From: Bacillus yapensis
GTDB taxonomy: Bacteria; Bacillota; Bacilli; Bacillales; Cytobacillaceae
Reading direction: 5' to 3'
NCBI RefSeq assembly: GCF_005280205.1
Contig: NZ_SUND01000012.1
Span: forward strand, 101,794 to 165,793
DNA: 64,000 nucleotides
Numbering within the stretch: position 1 is the stretch's first letter; each line of letters opens with the position of its first letter. Below the pieces are notes generated by a model, which saw only the letters and a program-made list of their open reading frames with translations, was not told the origin of the DNA and searched no databases. The translations under genes and the position numbers were made by a program. This document shows, piece after piece, positions 18,031 to 27,617 of the stretch.

Positions 18031-19350
18031 TTGGCTACAAAGCATGAACAAATAATAGATTATATTGATCAGTTACCGATTGGGGAAAAAATATCTGTAA
18101 GACAGATCGCCAAGGCATTAAATGTAAGTGAAGGTACTGCATATCGAGCAATTAAAGATGCGGAAAACAAAGGATACGTTAGTACGATTGAACGGGTCGG
18201 TACAATTCGTATAGAAAGAAAGAAAAAAGAAAATATCGAGAAGCTTACGTATGCAGAGGTTGTTAACATTGTAGAGGGGCAAGTTTTAGGGGGACGTTCT
18301 GGATTACATAAAACCTTAAATAAATTTGTCATCGGAGCAATGAAGCTTGAGGCTATGATGCGTTATACGGGTGCAGGAAATTTATTGATTGTTGGGAACC
18401 GGACTAAAGCGCATGAATATGCTTTGAATGCAGGAGCGGCTGTATTAATTACCGGTGGTTTTGATACGGACGATGATGTAAAAAAACTAGCGGACGAGCT
18501 ACAGCTTCCGATTATTTCTACTAGCTATGATACATTCACTGTTGCGGCAATGATTAACCGGGCCATCTACGACCAACTAATAAAGAAAGAAATTGTGTTA
18601 GTGGAGGATATCTTAACACCTGTTACCGATACGATTTTTCTAAAGACTATGGATAAAGTATCCAAATGGCATGAATACAATCGAGAAACGTTGCATAGCC
18701 GTTATCCCGTTGTAGACGAAAATATGAAGGTTCAAGGTATGGTGACTTCGAAGGATGTTATAGGTTCAGAATCAGATCAGTTGATTGAAAAAATCATGAC
18801 GAAAAGCCCTATGACTGTAAGCGGACAGACCAGTGTGGCTTCATCAGCTCATATGATGGTTTGGGAAGGCATAGAGTTATTACCAGTTACTGATAGCAAC
18901 AATAGGTTACTAGGGATTATTAGCAGACAGGACGTCTTAAAGGCATTACAAATGATTCAGCGTCAGCCTCAGGTTGGGGAAACGATTGATGATATCGTTA
19001 CGAGCCAGATTACCTTGATAAAAGGGAAAATGAAAAACGAAGACGCATATCGTTGTGAAGTAACTCCACAAATGACGAATCATTTAGGGACGATTTCTTA
19101 TGGAGTTTTTACCACAATTGTGACCGAAGCAGCGAATCGAGTACTACGTAGCTTCAAAAAAGGAGATTTAGTTGTAGAAAATATGACAATCTATTTCCTT
19201 AAGCCAGTTCAAATTGATAGTATGTTAGAAATTAATCCTCGTGTCTTAGAAGTCGGACGGAAGTTTGGAAAGGTAGACGTTGAGGTGTTTAATGAAGGTG
19301 TATTAGTGGGCAAAGCGATGATGATGTGCCAACTTATCGATAGACATTAA
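18031..19350 (+). CDS. ytoI: DRTGG/CBS/hotdog regulator-like protein YtoI
   Basis: 439 residues with an unusual domain chain: N-terminal winged helix-turn-helix (about 1-70; VRQIAKALNVSEGTAYRAIK), DRTGG domain (~75-180), a tandem CBS pair (~190-305) that would bind adenine nucleotides, and a C-terminal thioesterase/hotdog fold (~320-439). The combination suggests a nucleotide-sensing regulator with an acyl-CoA or similar ligand domain; target unknown. Start TTG 18031 (then ATKHEQII) follows AAGGGTGAAG; the ATG at 18001 lacks a binding site. Conserved next to ytpI and nrnA in Bacillus. Confidence 0.9.
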   Translation: MATKHEQIIDYIDQLPIGEKISVRQIAKALNVSEGTAYRAIKDAENKGYVSTIERVGTIRIERKKKENIEKLTYAEVVNIVEGQVLGGRSGLHKTLNKFVIGAMKLEAMMRYTGAGNLLIVGNRTKAHEYALNAGAAVLITGGFDTDDDVKKLADELQLPIISTSYDTFTVAAMINRAIYDQLIKKEIVLVEDILTPVTDTIFLKTMDKVSKWHEYNRETLHSRYPVVDENMKVQGMVTSKDVIGSESDQLIEKIMTKSPMTVSGQTSVASSAHMMVWEGIELLPVTDSNNRLLGIISRQDVLKALQMIQRQPQVGETIDDIVTSQITLIKGKMKNEDAYRCEVTPQMTNHLGTISYGVFTTIVTEAANRVLRSFKKGDLVVENMTIYFLKPVQIDSMLEINPRVLEVGRKFGKVDVEVFNEGVLVGKAMMMCQLIDRH

Positions 19351-19351
19351 T

Positions 19352-19392
19352 ATAGAAAGCCGCTTTCTGGATAAGAAAAGCGGCTTTCTACA
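19352..19392. terminator. Bidirectional terminator, ytoI / ytpI
   Basis: TAGAAAGCCGCTTT (19352-19366 region) pairs with AAAGCGGCTTTCTA (19377-19390), serving two convergent genes. Confidence 0.85.
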
Positions 19393-19398
19393 TGTGTA

Positions 19399-19701
19399 TT
19401 ATTTTTTTAATTGCTCAGCCTCTTCGATGGCATGCGGGAGATAGAACTTATATGATTTCAATCCAGCCCATACATTATAGGCTCCTAAAAGAATAAATAG
19501 GCATCCGACAATATAGCCAACGGTTGTTTGATTGATGAAAAATTGGTTAAGACCAAAAAGGGCAATAAAAAGACCTAATGCAATTCCTGATTTTGCAGAA
19601 ATCCATTTTTTCTCTGCTGGTTTTTGTGAGCGGAAGTACTTTACTTTATAAAAAATGTAAAATGATAGGGAGAATACAAATAGAATAACAAGTATTGGCA
19701 T
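19399..19701 (-). CDS. ytpI: Small membrane protein YtpI
   Basis: 100 residues, three predicted helices (about 1-18, 37-54, 58-76) and a family C-terminus ending in PHAIEEAEQLKK. The N-terminus MPILVILFVFSLSFYIFYK matches YtpI. ATG 19701 follows GGAGGAAAAAGTCAG; an in-frame ATG further upstream has no good site. Function unknown. Convergent with ytoI and divergent from nrnA. Confidence 0.85.
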   Translation of the reverse strand: MPILVILFVFSLSFYIFYKVKYFRSQKPAEKKWISAKSGIALGLFIALFGLNQFFINQTTVGYIVGCLFILLGAYNVWAGLKSYKFYLPHAIEEAEQLKK

Positions 19702-19923
19702 CTGACTTTTTCCTCCAAGCTTGGACAGTTTCACTTCATTTTACCGATTATCGTGAAAAAATGCTACTGTTATAAGGGCAAGTTAGATTTGTTTGAAATA
19801 TGAACAAAAATTAAGAAAAGAGCCTTTTCTTTTAACTTTTTTATGGTAAAAATGAAGTAAGGCATTTTTAATACGATCGAAAACCGAACAAAATTCAATC
19901 TTTTGTTTGTGAAGGAGTTAATA

Positions 19924-20865
19924 ATGAAAGAGAAAATTTTAGAAACCATTAAACAATATGAAACCATTATTATTCATCGTCATGTACGTCCGGATCCAGA
20001 TGCGTATGGTTCACAGGGGGGATTAGCAGAAATTTTGAAAGCATCTTTTCCTGAAAAAAATATTTACACGGTAGGGAAAGAAGAACAATCCCTCAATTTC
20101 TTACGCCGACTTGACCAAATTCCAGACGAAACCTATACAGGTGCTTTAGTTATCGTAACTGATACAGCAAATGAGGCAAGAATTTGTGATAGCCGTTATG
20201 GACTTGGAGATATGTTAATTAAAATTGATCATCATCCTAATGAAGAACCATATGGAGATATGGTTTGGGTGGACACGAGTGCAAGTTCATGCAGTGAGAT
20301 GATCTATGAGTTTTATTTGGCTGGAGAAGCATCTGGTCTTAAAATGTCTGATGAAGCAGCAAGACTGTTATACGGTGGAATTGTCGGTGATACGGGACGT
20401 TTTCTTTATCCAAGTACGACTGAAAAGACTTTTGCTTACGCAAGCGAGTTAATTAAGTACAAATTTGATCGGACAGAGCTTTTTGATCGCATGTATGAAC
20501 TAGCTCCTAATCTTATTAAATTGAACGGTTATGTTCTGCAAAACTTTAACATGAATGAGAATGGTGTTGCTTCAATGGTGCTAAACAAGGAATTGCTAGC
20601 GGAGTATCAAGCGAAACCTTCAGATGCCTCTCTCTTAGTAAGTGCGCTAGGGAATGTTGTGGGGATATTAGCTTGGGCTTTCTTCATTGAAGAGGATGAC
20701 CAAATTCGTGTACGTCTTCGTTCGAAGGGTCCAATCGTCAATACGATCGCGAGAAAATATTCAGGTGGTGGACACCCACTAGCTTCTGGAGCTTCCATTT
20801 ATTCATGGGACGAAATGGCGAACGTCATGAAGGATCTAGAAGAAGCCTGTATTAATTACAATTAA
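19924..20865 (+). CDS. nrnA: NrnA: oligoribonuclease and pAp phosphatase
   Basis: 313-residue DHH/DHHA1 phosphoesterase (YtqI). It degrades nano-RNA and c-di-AMP/c-di-GMP-derived linear dinucleotides and dephosphorylates pAp. Catalytic motifs: HRHVRPDPDAYGS (18-30), VTDTAN, IDHHPNEEPYGD near 100, and GGGHPLASGA in the DHHA1 domain near 283. ATG 19924 follows GAAGGAG. Shares a terminator with convergent ytrI. Confidence 0.96.
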   Translation: MKEKILETIKQYETIIIHRHVRPDPDAYGSQGGLAEILKASFPEKNIYTVGKEEQSLNFLRRLDQIPDETYTGALVIVTDTANEARICDSRYGLGDMLIKIDHHPNEEPYGDMVWVDTSASSCSEMIYEFYLAGEASGLKMSDEAARLLYGGIVGDTGRFLYPSTTEKTFAYASELIKYKFDRTELFDRMYELAPNLIKLNGYVLQNFNMNENGVASMVLNKELLAEYQAKPSDASLLVSALGNVVGILAWAFFIEEDDQIRVRLRSKGPIVNTIARKYSGGGHPLASGASIYSWDEMANVMKDLEEACINYN

Positions 20866-20871
20866 CAATAG

Positions 20872-20906
20872 GTAGCTTAGAGAAAAATTACTTCTCTAAG
20901 CTACTA
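20872..20906. terminator. Bidirectional terminator, nrnA / ytrI
   Basis: GTAGCTTAGAG (20872-20882) pairs perfectly with CTCTAAGCTAC (20894-20904); the right arm ends inside the ytrI stop codon. Confidence 0.82.
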
Positions 20907-21404
20907 TTCAAACTCTAGATTTAATTGTATGGATAAGGTTGTATAGTATGCAATTTCCTTGATTTTGAGACGGTAACGTTTGTCATGAACTTTGTAGCTT
21001 CTGTTTTCAATTGCTCTCCGCGTTAGTTCTCTGCTTTTAAAGGCGGTCTCAATATCCTTTTTTAAAAGGGTTTGAATATCTTCCTTCACGGCTTCCTCAA
21101 TTTCGTAGACACTAAGCTCATCAAGTTCATATTTTTCATAGTTAGTAATCTTTACTTCAATACTTTGGATCGTAAGTTTATCCTCATTTTCTTTATTGAT
21201 TTTCTCAACATCCTCCTGCCAAATCTTTTTTTCTTGCTCTAAATCACGAATCGTTTCTTCCTGTTGTCGAATTTGTACACTATATTCCTCCTGCCACTCG
21301 CCGTATATGTATAAAAAAATAAGCCAGCTCAGAATTGCGCCAATCGCCATCCCAGCAAACAGTCTTCTTACTTCATGCAACCGATAATAAGGTGGAACTC
21401 TCAT
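20904..21404 (-). CDS. ytrI: Sporulation membrane protein YtrI
   Basis: 166 residues: short cytoplasmic N-terminus, one transmembrane helix (about 15-34), then an extended coiled coil rich in Glu/Lys/Gln (36-80) and a C-terminal domain. In B. subtilis ytrH and ytrI are sigma-E genes needed for efficient sporulation. The start overlaps the ytrH stop (ATGA, 21401-21404), so they are translationally coupled. Confidence 0.9.
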   Translation of the reverse strand: MRVPPYYRLHEVRRLFAGMAIGAILSWLIFLYIYGEWQEEYSVQIRQQEETIRDLEQEKKIWQEDVEKINKENEDKLTIQSIEVKITNYEKYELDELSVYEIEEAVKEDIQTLLKKDIETAFKSRELTRRAIENRSYKVHDKRYRLKIKEIAYYTTLSIQLNLEFE

Positions 21405-21739
21405 TCTGATACATGCTCCCCTGTCAGAAAAGTGATCAATAAAGAGCCTGTTTGCGCTCCTCCTACTGCTGCTAAGATGTGTAAAAAGGTTTTAAAAATA
21501 TCTTTCGTATCTCCGTCGAACAACCCTCTTTCAAAACTATAAACGGCATCAAACGTACCACCAATGGCGGCGACAATGGCCCAAATTCTGATGGAGGATG
21601 AAATACGATATATTTCCGTCATTAACGGCTTCCCTGTTAAAAAAGCGCCAATACCACCAATCAGTGCTCCTCCAAGTAAAACACCCAAAGCAATAAAATA
21701 GCTATCAATTAAATGGGTAAAAAAGGGTTGCTCCTTCAT
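21401..21739 (-). CDS. ytrH: Sporulation membrane protein YtrH
   Basis: 112 residues with about three hydrophobic segments (12-33, 50-65, 82-103), the first glycine-rich (LLGGALIGGIGAF). It is the first gene of the ytrHI pair. ATG 21739 has only a weak AGGATG site. A sequence resembling a sigma-E -10 (CATATGAAT, minus strand, about 50 bases upstream) is visible, which fits mother-cell expression but is weak evidence. Confidence 0.88.
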   Translation of the reverse strand: MKEQPFFTHLIDSYFIALGVLLGGALIGGIGAFLTGKPLMTEIYRISSSIRIWAIVAAIGGTFDAVYSFERGLFDGDTKDIFKTFLHILAAVGGAQTGSLLITFLTGEHVSE

Positions 21740-21978
21740 TCACATTCATCCTAACTTCATAGATTAGCTTTCCTATTACATTCATATGGACAAACCTTAT
21801 ACATTATGTTTTTCAGTATGAGAAAACATCCATACAAATTAAAAAGGAGAACATATTTTCTTTTTTTCGATGGTGGCTCTATAATAAAATAAGACAATCA
21901 AATTTATGAACGCTATCAAAGTAAACAATGAACTTTATAATAGGAAAATTTTATGTAAACGAAAAAGGTGGGATATCT

Positions 21979-24900
21979 ATGTCATTTGTTCACCTTCATG
22001 TATATAGTGCATACAGTCTTTTATCGAGTACAGCAACTATTGAGGAACTCGTTCAAGATGCCAAAAGAAAGGGCTTTAAGGCGATTGCATTAACTGACCA
22101 GAATGTGATGTACGGAACGATTGCTTTCTATAAAGCTTGTTTAAAAGCTTCGATTAAACCAATTATCGGATTAACCGTTCAAGTTCAAAGTGAACGGAAA
22201 GAAGAACGCTCATTTCCGCTAGTATTACTAGCACGAAATCAACAAGGTTTTTATAATCTATTAAAAATATCAAGTGTTGTACAAACGAACTCTCCATCTG
22301 GAATCCCAATGAAATGGCTCCGTGGTTATGCGAGTGGACTAATCGGAATAACACCAGGAATAAAAGGTGAGGTGGAAGAGAGTCTAGCTGCAGGTAACAT
22401 TGAAGATGCTACTCAATGTGTTCGTTCCTATCAGAATATTTTTGGACAAGAAAATTTCTATCTAGGGATTCAAAATCATGGTCTTCGCATAGAAGCATCT
22501 GTAAATGAACAGCTAATCGAGTTATCAAAGCAATCACAAGTTCAGCTTGTGGCCACAAATGAAGTGCATTATCTCGAGAAAGAAGACTCATTTGCCCATG
22601 AATGCCTCCTCTCCATTAAAAACGGGGATAAACTTCAGGATGAATCGCGAGAACTTTTAGAATCCGATCAATACTATTTAAAAACCGCTCAAGAAATGGT
22701 TGAGGTATTCACAGCTCTTCCAGATGCATTGGAAAATTCCCTTAAAATTGCTGAAGCATGTAATGTCATGATCGAGCTCAACCAAATGAATCTGCCTAAA
22801 TATCCAACTACCGGGAAAAAAAGTACGGGAGAGCTACTTGAGGAGCTCTGTCTTAAGGGATTTGATGAAAGGTATGCAAATCCTACAGAAGAACATAAAG
22901 CAAGACTTTTCTATGAGTTAGATATCATTAAGAAAATGAAATTCGCAGACTATTTCTTAATTGTTTGGGATTTCATGAAGTTCTCTAGGGAGAATGGAAT
23001 TTTAACTGGACCTGGAAGGGGTTCTGCTGCCGGTTCGATGGTAGCTTATGTTCTGTATATTACAGATGTTGATCCGATTGAATACAATCTATTATTTGAG
23101 CGTTTCTTAAATCCAGAAAGAATTTCCATGCCGGATATTGATATAGACTTTCCAGATCACAGAAGAGATGAAGTGATCGAGTATGTTTCCGAAAAATATG
23201 GAAAGCTTCATGTGGCGCAAATCATCACTTTTGGGACACTTGCGACCAAGGCCGTTATGAGGGATGTAGGGAGAGTCTTTGGCTTAAATCCTAAAGAGCT
23301 GGATCAAGTATCACGATTAATCCCTTCACGACCAGGCATTACGTTAAAGAAAGCAATGGCAGAATCTCCACAACTAAAGAAATTCACGGAAGAATCGTCA
23401 TTGAATCAACGATTATTTGAAGTGGCAACAAAACTAGAGGGGCTTCCTCGTCATACGTCAACACACGCTGCCGGGGTTGTCTTAACAGAGAAACCATTAG
23501 TTGAATCGATTCCTATCCAAGGTGGCCACAATGATATTTATTTGACGCAATATACGATGGACCATTTAGAGGAAGTGGGATTGCTAAAAATGGATTTCCT
23601 TGGATTGAGAAATCTGTCCTTAATGGAATCGATCCTAGACTCGATTTATCGTAAAACGGGAAAAAGATTACCAATCAAAGAACTGCCTTTTGATGATGAA
23701 GAAACGTTCAAGCTTCTGGCGCAGGGAGAGACAACAGGGGTCTTCCAATTAGAGTCTGACGGAATGAGAAGTGTCCTAAAAAGGTTAAAACCGACCCATT
23801 TTGAGGATATTGTTGCCGTCAATGCTTTATATCGTCCAGGTCCAATGGAAAATATCCCTCTTTATATTGACAGAAAGCATGGGAAGGAACAGGTTAATTA
23901 TCCACATCCAGATTTAAAGCCGATTCTTGAAAACACATACGGCGTTATTGTTTACCAGGAGCAAATTATGCAAATTGCTGCAAAGATGGCTGGCTTTTCA
24001 CTGGGAGAAGCAGATTTGCTGAGAAGAGCTGTATCGAAAAAGAAAAAGGAAGTTCTTGATAAAGAAAGAGAACATTTTGTCCAAGGAGCGTTAGAAAAAG
24101 GCTATGACAAAGTAACGGCAAATGACATTTATGATTTAATTGTTAAGTTTGCTAATTATGGCTTTAACAGAAGCCACGCTGTTGCATATAGTGTAATCGC
24201 CTATCAGCTTGCTTATTTAAAGGTCCATTATCCACTTTTCTTTATGGCAGCTCTTTTATCTACAGTGAGTGGAAATGAAGGCAAGATTGTTCAGTATATT
24301 CGAGAAATCAAAGAGATGGACATTCCGTTACTTCCACCTTCCATTAACCAAAGCGGATATTCTTTCTTAGTAGAGAAAGAAGGAATTCGCTATAGTTTAG
24401 CAGGGATAAAAGGAGTAGGGGTTGCCGCTTTAAAAGAAATTTTTCAAGCACGTAAAAAGAGAAAGTTTTCCGATCTCTTCGATTTTTGCATGAGAGTTTC
24501 ATCACGAGCGGTGAATCGAAAGGTGCTGGAAGCCCTTGTTCACTCTGGTAGCTTTGATGAATTTGGTGAAGACCGTGCCGTCTTATTAGCAAGTATAGAT
24601 GTGGCCATTGAACATGCAGAGCTTGTCAGTCCTGAAGAATTAGGAGATACGGATCTGTTTGCAGATGAGGATGGATTTTTTCTAAAACCAAAATACATGA
24701 ACGTCGACCCGATTGGCATTGAACAAAAGCTTCTATATGAAAAAGAAGTGCTTGGATTCTATTTATCTGATCATCCAGTATCTGTTTATAATGACTTCCT
24801 TGAGCCACTCGGAGTAACTGAGCTTTTAGTGGCGTCTACACAACAAAAAACGATCAAATCGCTTGTTAACATTACAGAGGTGAAGAAAATCCGCACGAAA

Positions 24901-25347
24901 AAAGGTGAAGAGATGGCTTTTCTTGCTCTCTCTGACCAAAGTGGAGATCTAGATGGTGTAGTGTTTCCAACTGTATTTAAACGTTTCATGCTCCTTCTGC
25001 AAAAAGGGAATATCGTTCTTATTGAGGGAAAGATTGATTTGAGGGACGGAAAAAAACAATTCGTCATTCAAAGTGCGCAGGAAGTCAAAATAGCAATAGA
25101 TGCTGTGAAAAATCAACACGGTACTTTATATGTAAGAATTGAAAAGGAAAGAGAAACGAGCGATCTGTTAAATAGACTAAAAGAATTATTGAAGGAATAT
25201 AAAGGGAATGTGAATGTAGTCCTTTTTTACGAGAAAAGTGAAAGAACAATTCGTCTAGGAAAAGAAGACAGAATCACTCCTTCCAGTGAGTGTTTATCGA
25301 AGTTAAAAGTGTTACTTGGAGAGAGCAATGTCGTTTTAAAAGGTTAA
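21979..25347 (+). CDS. dnaE: DNA polymerase III subunit alpha DnaE
   Basis: 1122 residues (B. subtilis DnaE is 1115). It extends RNA primers at the fork before handing over to PolC. Domains in order: PHP (FVHLHVYSAYSLLSS, residues 3-17 onward), polymerase palm with the acidic motif PDIDIDF at 385-391, fingers, tandem HhH near 820, and an OB fold near 970-1040. ATG 21979 follows AAAGGTGGGAT; an in-frame ATG at 21928 has a poorer context. No proofreading exonuclease domain, as expected for DnaE as opposed to PolC. Confidence 0.97.
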   Translation: MSFVHLHVYSAYSLLSSTATIEELVQDAKRKGFKAIALTDQNVMYGTIAFYKACLKASIKPIIGLTVQVQSERKEERSFPLVLLARNQQGFYNLLKISSVVQTNSPSGIPMKWLRGYASGLIGITPGIKGEVEESLAAGNIEDATQCVRSYQNIFGQENFYLGIQNHGLRIEASVNEQLIELSKQSQVQLVATNEVHYLEKEDSFAHECLLSIKNGDKLQDESRELLESDQYYLKTAQEMVEVFTALPDALENSLKIAEACNVMIELNQMNLPKYPTTGKKSTGELLEELCLKGFDERYANPTEEHKARLFYELDIIKKMKFADYFLIVWDFMKFSRENGILTGPGRGSAAGSMVAYVLYITDVDPIEYNLLFERFLNPERISMPDIDIDFPDHRRDEVIEYVSEKYGKLHVAQIITFGTLATKAVMRDVGRVFGLNPKELDQVSRLIPSRPGITLKKAMAESPQLKKFTEESSLNQRLFEVATKLEGLPRHTSTHAAGVVLTEKPLVESIPIQGGHNDIYLTQYTMDHLEEVGLLKMDFLGLRNLSLMESILDSIYRKTGKRLPIKELPFDDEETFKLLAQGETTGVFQLESDGMRSVLKRLKPTHFEDIVAVNALYRPGPMENIPLYIDRKHGKEQVNYPHPDLKPILENTYGVIVYQEQIMQIAAKMAGFSLGEADLLRRAVSKKKKEVLDKEREHFVQGALEKGYDKVTANDIYDLIVKFANYGFNRSHAVAYSVIAYQLAYLKVHYPLFFMAALLSTVSGNEGKIVQYIREIKEMDIPLLPPSINQSGYSFLVEKEGIRYSLAGIKGVGVAALKEIFQARKKRKFSDLFDFCMRVSSRAVNRKVLEALVHSGSFDEFGEDRAVLLASIDVAIEHAELVSPEELGDTDLFADEDGFFLKPKYMNVDPIGIEQKLLYEKEVLGFYLSDHPVSVYNDFLEPLGVTELLVASTQQKTIKSLVNITEVKKIRTKKGEEMAFLALSDQSGDLDGVVFPTVFKRFMLLLQKGNIVLIEGKIDLRDGKKQFVIQSAQEVKIAIDAVKNQHGTLYVRIEKERETSDLLNRLKELLKEYKGNVNVVLFYEKSERTIRLGKEDRITPSSECLSKLKVLLGESNVVLKG

Positions 25348-25456
25348 GGGTAATAGAGGGAAATTAGTACTATGTTTGTCTAGATTTCTTAATGTTGTAA
25401 GCACTATTGTGCCAGTCTGATATCATATTCGCCTCTTTACAATTAGAGTAAATATG

Positions 25457-25491
25457 GTATATTGTTCTAATATACAGCGTGGTCAGACCAC
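25457..25491 (+). promoter_or_regulatory. Operator-like palindrome before the malic enzyme gene
   Basis: GTGGTCAGACCAC (25479-25491) is a perfect palindrome about an A. It follows directly on a second dyad, GTATAT/ATATAC (25457-25475), that includes possible -10 sequences. The same GTGGTCnGACCAC core is before accD. It fits the TGGTCnGACCA type of site used by FadR-subfamily GntR regulators, one of which is encoded 1.3 kb downstream. Confidence 0.7.
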
Positions 25492-25536
25492 TGTCGGAAT
25501 GAACAAGGTCAAATTAATTAGGGGAGTGAATTCTGC

Positions 25537-26775
25537 TTGACTTTACGAGAAGAAGCATTACACATGCATAAAGTGAATAAGGGGAAATTGGAATCTAAAT
25601 CAAAGATACCAGTAAGAAATGCTAAGGATTTGAGTTTGGCCTATTCACCGGGAGTTGCAGAACCTTGTAAGGCGATCTATGACAAGCCGGAAACTGTCTA
25701 TGATTATACGATGAAAGGTAATATGGTCGCAGTCGTATCAGATGGGACTGCTGTGTTAGGACTTGGTAATATCGGACCACAAGCAGCATTGCCTGTTATG
25801 GAGGGGAAGGCAGTCTTATTTAAGAGCTTTGCCGGAGTCGATGCGTTTCCGATTTGTTTAAATACAACCGACGTTGAAAAGATCATTGAAACTGTAAAAT
25901 TACTTGAACCAACATTTGGTGGCGTGAATCTAGAGGATATAGCTGCACCAAAATGCTTTGAGATCGAAGAAAGATTGAAGAAAGAGACATCGATTCCAAT
26001 TTTTCATGACGATCAGCATGGAACTGCGATTGTAACGGTAGCAGGGTTAGTCAACGCACTGAAAATAGTTGGCAAGAAAATGACCGAGATTAAGGTCGTC
26101 GCAAGTGGAGCAGGCGCCGCTGGAATAGCCATTATTAAATTACTATATAATTACGGCGTTCGCGATATTATTATGTGTGATACCAAAGGTGCGATTTATG
26201 AAGGTCGTTCTTTCGGGATGAATGCGATTAAGGATGAAGTAGCAAAATTTACGAACCTTAATAATGAAGAAGGCAGCTTAGCTGATGTGATTAAAAATGC
26301 TGATGTTTTTATTGGCGTTTCGGCTGAGGGAGCCTTAACAAAAGAAATGATTCAAACAATGAATGCGGATCCGATTATTTTTGCAATGGCGAACCCAAAT
26401 CCAGAGATTATGCCTGAAGAGGCAAAAAGTGCTGGAGCGAAGGTAGTTGGAACAGGTCGTTCAGATTTTCCTAATCAAGTGAATAATGTCCTTGCCTTTC
26501 CTGGCATCTTCCGTGGCGCACTAGATGTTCGGGCCACTCATATCAATGAAGAAATGAAGGTAGCAGCGGTAGAAGCTATCGCAAGCCTTGTTTCGGCAGA
26601 GGAATTGTCAGCTGATTATGTAATCCCAGCCCCATTCGATTCTCGGGTGGCACCTGAAGTTGCGGCAGCTGTAGCAAGGGCAGCGATGGAAACAGGAGTT
26701 GCTAGAATTAAAGTGGATCCTGAGGAAGTAAAATTAAAAACAAGCAGTCTTTCGATCATTGGAAAAAGTGAGTGA
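25537..26775 (+). CDS. ytsJ: NADP-dependent malic enzyme (YtsJ type)
   Basis: 412 residues; oxidative decarboxylation of malate to pyruvate, giving NADPH (YtsJ is the NADP-preferring form in B. subtilis). YSPGVAEPC, the catalytic MKGNMVAVVSDGTAVLGLGNIGP block, HDDQHGTAIVT (metal and substrate) and GAGAAGIAIIKLL (NAD(P) fold) are intact. Start is TTG 25537 with AGGGGAG ten bases upstream. It is followed after nine bases by the GntR gene, so both are likely one transcript. Confidence 0.95.
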   Translation: MTLREEALHMHKVNKGKLESKSKIPVRNAKDLSLAYSPGVAEPCKAIYDKPETVYDYTMKGNMVAVVSDGTAVLGLGNIGPQAALPVMEGKAVLFKSFAGVDAFPICLNTTDVEKIIETVKLLEPTFGGVNLEDIAAPKCFEIEERLKKETSIPIFHDDQHGTAIVTVAGLVNALKIVGKKMTEIKVVASGAGAAGIAIIKLLYNYGVRDIIMCDTKGAIYEGRSFGMNAIKDEVAKFTNLNNEEGSLADVIKNADVFIGVSAEGALTKEMIQTMNADPIIFAMANPNPEIMPEEAKSAGAKVVGTGRSDFPNQVNNVLAFPGIFRGALDVRATHINEEMKVAAVEAIASLVSAEELSADYVIPAPFDSRVAPEVAAAVARAAMETGVARIKVDPEEVKLKTSSLSIIGKSE

Positions 26776-26784
26776 TTTCTAAAA

Positions 26785-27402
26785 TTGAATAAAGAAGCGA
26801 GCAATAAGGTTTATATTGAAATTGTTAAGAAGATCAGAACCATGATTGTAGAAGACGGACTTAAAATAGGAGATAAAATTCCTTCAGAACGTGAACTGTC
26901 GGAGCGCCTTCAAGTAGGGCGCTCTTCCGTTCGTGAAGCATTACGTGCTTTAGAGCTGTTGGGACTAATTGAGACGAGACGAGGAGAAGGGACTTTTCTT
27001 CGAGATGCTCGCGGGAACCAGCTCGTTCAATTATTGAGTACATTTATTCTACAAGATGAAAAAGCAAAAGAAGATGTGAAAGACACCCTTCAGTTTATTG
27101 AAATGGATTGTTTAAGACTTGTTTTACAAAGAAATAATGTAGAACAGATTGTTTCTTTTCGTAAAACACTAGAATCGATCAATGTTAGTGACGAAGAGTT
27201 CTTTCTCAAGATGATTGAATTAGGGGATAACCATTTAATGTATCGCATTTGGATCATCTTAAGTAATTTTTATCGTTCCTTGAATTTTCAAGAAGAACCA
27301 TATTCAAAATCAAAATATCTTGCTTTACTTGATGCACTCCTATTAGGAGATGAAAATGTGGTCTTAGATAAATATCTACAGTTAAGGAAATTGTCGACTT
27401 GA
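26785..27402 (+). CDS. FadR-type GntR transcriptional regulator
   Basis: 205 residues. Residues ~9-75 form the GntR winged helix (KIPSERELSERLQVGRSSVREALRALE, then the wing GLIETRRGEGTFL). The rest is an all-helical FCD-like effector domain, somewhat short for the family (usually ~230). Start TTG 26785 has almost no ribosome binding site of its own and lies nine bases after ytsJ, suggesting translational coupling. Neighbours are malic enzyme and accDA, and two FadR-type palindromes flank the set, so I infer it senses a central metabolite or acyl-CoA and controls both promoters. B. subtilis lacks a regulator gene at this position as far as I remember. Confidence 0.9.
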   Translation: MNKEASNKVYIEIVKKIRTMIVEDGLKIGDKIPSERELSERLQVGRSSVREALRALELLGLIETRRGEGTFLRDARGNQLVQLLSTFILQDEKAKEDVKDTLQFIEMDCLRLVLQRNNVEQIVSFRKTLESINVSDEEFFLKMIELGDNHLMYRIWIILSNFYRSLNFQEEPYSKSKYLALLDALLLGDENVVLDKYLQLRKLST

Positions 27403-27559
27403 TACCGACAAATTTTTTAAGCAATTATTCGTATGTTAATTTATATTGAAAAGAAATACATTAGCCTGTACAAAAAAAGAAGATATTGCGTAGAATGTGG
27501 TATTACTGCATTAAACTAGCCTACAGGAATAAATTCCTCAAGGCACTACTCTATCCACC

Positions 27560-27574
27560 AGTGGTCTGACCACT
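27560..27574 (+). promoter_or_regulatory. Operator-like palindrome before accDA
   Basis: AGTGGTCTGACCACT is a perfect 15-bp palindrome about its central T, 43 bases before the accD start. Its core matches the one before ytsJ. A possible promoter, TTGCGT (27486-27491) and CATTAA (27509-27514), lies upstream, so binding would block elongation or a second promoter. Confidence 0.72.
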
Positions 27575-27617
27575 CGAAAAATTGTACAAAATGTATAGCA
27601 AGGGGAGGTTTGAGACC

